Positions 5,528 to 6,521 of a DNA stretch of 6,521 bases are shown here, in pieces. The stretch is from assembly GCA_027483005.1 (NCBI GenBank), contig JAIXVN010000103.1, positions 1 to 6,521 of the forward strand, given 5' to 3'. Numbering within the stretch: the first letter of the stretch is position 1; each line of letters starts with the position of its first letter. This DNA comes from Verrucomicrobiaceae bacterium (GTDB lineage Bacteria > Verrucomicrobiota > Verrucomicrobiia > Verrucomicrobiales > Akkermansiaceae). Below the pieces are notes generated by a model. It saw only the letters and a list, made by a program, of their open reading frames with translations. It searched no databases and was not told where the DNA came from. The position numbers and the translations under genes are program-made.

Positions 5528-6521
5528 ATGAATACTCTGAACATTTCAGCGCTTGCAGCATTGCTGATCCTGTCCACATCTCATGCACTTCCTGTCATTC
5601 AGACAGAGCAACCAGCAGGAGTCATTCTCACCTCGGGTAGCGGTAGTGTCACATTTCCAAATGTCAACGTAGGTGCCACTTATTCAAAAACTATCACTTT
5701 GAGAAACATCGGTGATCTGGATTTGCTGGTGTCACAAGCAACCCTATCGGGTATTGCAGCTTCAGAATATTCCATCCTAGTTCAGTCGGAAAACACAATT
5801 ATTCCTGGTAAATCGTCTTTCATAAGACTGGCATTTTCACCAACATCCACAGGATCACGGTCTGCCACACTGACGATTCCTTCCAATACTTCTGGCCAAC
5901 CTTCTTTTACCCTCTCGCTTAGCGGAACTGCCACCCAGATGTCTGGGAGCCGACGCTTCGTCCGCTCAACAGCCACAGGAGCCAACAACGGAACCTCTTG
6001 GAACAACGCATTTACAAGCCTGAATGCGGCAATCACAGCATCCGTGGCAGGAGACGAAATTTGGGTGGCTTCCGGGACCTACAAGCCCACTTCGGGAACC
6101 GACCGAAACGTAAGCTTCCAGTTAAAGAATGGACTATCGATCTATGGTGGGTTTGCCGGCACGGAGTCAGCAGTTTCGGAAAGAAACATACCCGCAAATC
6201 CAACTATTCTGTCAGGCGATCTCTTGAACAACGATAACTCCAATATCGTCCATAGCGAAGCAACCCGATCAGACAACAGTGTCCATGTGGTAACAACTGG
6301 CCCGACAGCGACAACGGGAGCTAGCATCACACTTCCGACATTTTTGAACGGCTTCATTGTGCAAGGAGGTAACGCAGATGGAAGCTCATCTCATTATGGC
6401 GGTGGCATTTTTTTGGAATTCACAAATCGGGATTCTAGTAATGTAACAGTCGAGAACTGCGTTATCAGGGAAAACACCACTGTGTTCGACGGCGCCGGGA
6501 TCATGAACACGGGACACGCAA
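5528..6521 (+). CDS. Secreted anchor-D / right-handed beta-helix repeat protein (3' end outside window)
   Basis: The frame is open from ATG 5528 to the window edge, 331 residues seen and no stop. Residues 1-20 form a signal peptide (ALAALLIL core, likely cleavage SHA|LP), although its n-region lacks a Lys or Arg. Residues about 25-137 form an anchor-D/ASH-like immunoglobulin-fold domain: VTFPNVNVGATYSKTITLRN, then a FSPTSTGSRSATLTI strand pair and FTLSLSGTA. From residue 144 a pectin-lyase-type beta-helix begins with FVRSTATGANNGTSWNNAF, GDEIWVASGTYKP (175-187) and YGGFAG (206-211). It continues through FIVQGGNADGS and YGGGIFLEF (290-297) to VENCVIRENT. Such proteins in this group are usually long surface or exported proteins, often with a C-terminal sorting tag, which is not visible here. 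No in-frame start lies between the stop at 5459-5461 and 5528. Base composition is lower in G+C than in the other genes: 23 of 60 at 5641-5700 against 42 of 60 at 241-300. The ligand is unknown. Confidence 0.88.
   Translation, partial: MNTLNISALAALLILSTSHALPVIQTEQPAGVILTSGSGSVTFPNVNVGATYSKTITLRNIGDLDLLVSQATLSGIAASEYSILVQSENTIIPGKSSFIRLAFSPTSTGSRSATLTIPSNTSGQPSFTLSLSGTATQMSGSRRFVRSTATGANNGTSWNNAFTSLNAAITASVAGDEIWVASGTYKPTSGTDRNVSFQLKNGLSIYGGFAGTESAVSERNIPANPTILSGDLLNNDNSNIVHSEATRSDNSVHVVTTGPTATTGASITLPTFLNGFIVQGGNADGSSSHYGGGIFLEFTNRDSSNVTVENCVIRENTTVFDGAGIMNTGHA

Noticed and set aside
4716..5588. 290-residue minus-strand frame as a full gene
   Set aside because: Most of it is antisense to the 171-residue gene, and it runs through the terminator stem and the start of the beta-helix gene. 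Only the intergenic part is worth a check.

Overview
The window looks like a piece of a free-living, GC-rich bacterial chromosome, most likely Verrucomicrobiota or a Planctomycetes-type relative. This rests on protein families: a 3-keto-disaccharide hydrolase (DUF1080) protein with the N-terminal extension common in those phyla, two secreted FGly sulfatases, and a secreted anchor-D/beta-helix protein. The lack of recognisable Shine-Dalgarno sequences before the genes fits too. No rRNA, tRNA, CRISPR array or complete insertion sequence was seen, and the placement is inference.

Layout. Bases 1-205 are intergenic and carry an imperfect inverted repeat built from ATCCG/AACAGGAT-type units. A secreted DUF1080 protein follows (206-1192, + strand). 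It converges, with only a 6-base gap, on a two-gene minus-strand operon of secreted arylsulfatase-like enzymes. The upstream member is 4204-2684 and the downstream member is 2677-1199. Together these three genes look like part of a locus for breaking down sulfated polysaccharides: the sulfatases would strip sulfate esters, and the DUF1080 protein would act on oxidised (3-keto) glycosides. Both sulfatases keep the Cys that is converted to formylglycine and the metal-binding residues, but no maturation enzyme is present in the window.

From about 4461 to 5324 there is a small phage-derived block on the + strand. It holds what reads as the last ~80 residues of a phage major capsid protein without a body or convincing start. 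Next comes an intact 171-residue beta-rich protein of virion-protein type, and then a very strong intrinsic terminator with a GAAA tetraloop. No integrase, portal, terminase or tail genes are present, so this is best read as a prophage relic or transferred phage fragment.

The right end (5528 to the window edge) begins a large secreted protein: signal peptide, an anchor-D (ASH-like) immunoglobulin-fold domain, then a right-handed parallel beta-helix. It is cut off by the window and is clearly AT-richer than the other genes. I did not find a convincing new biological system. The most interesting part is the capsid-tail remnant with its intact neighbour.
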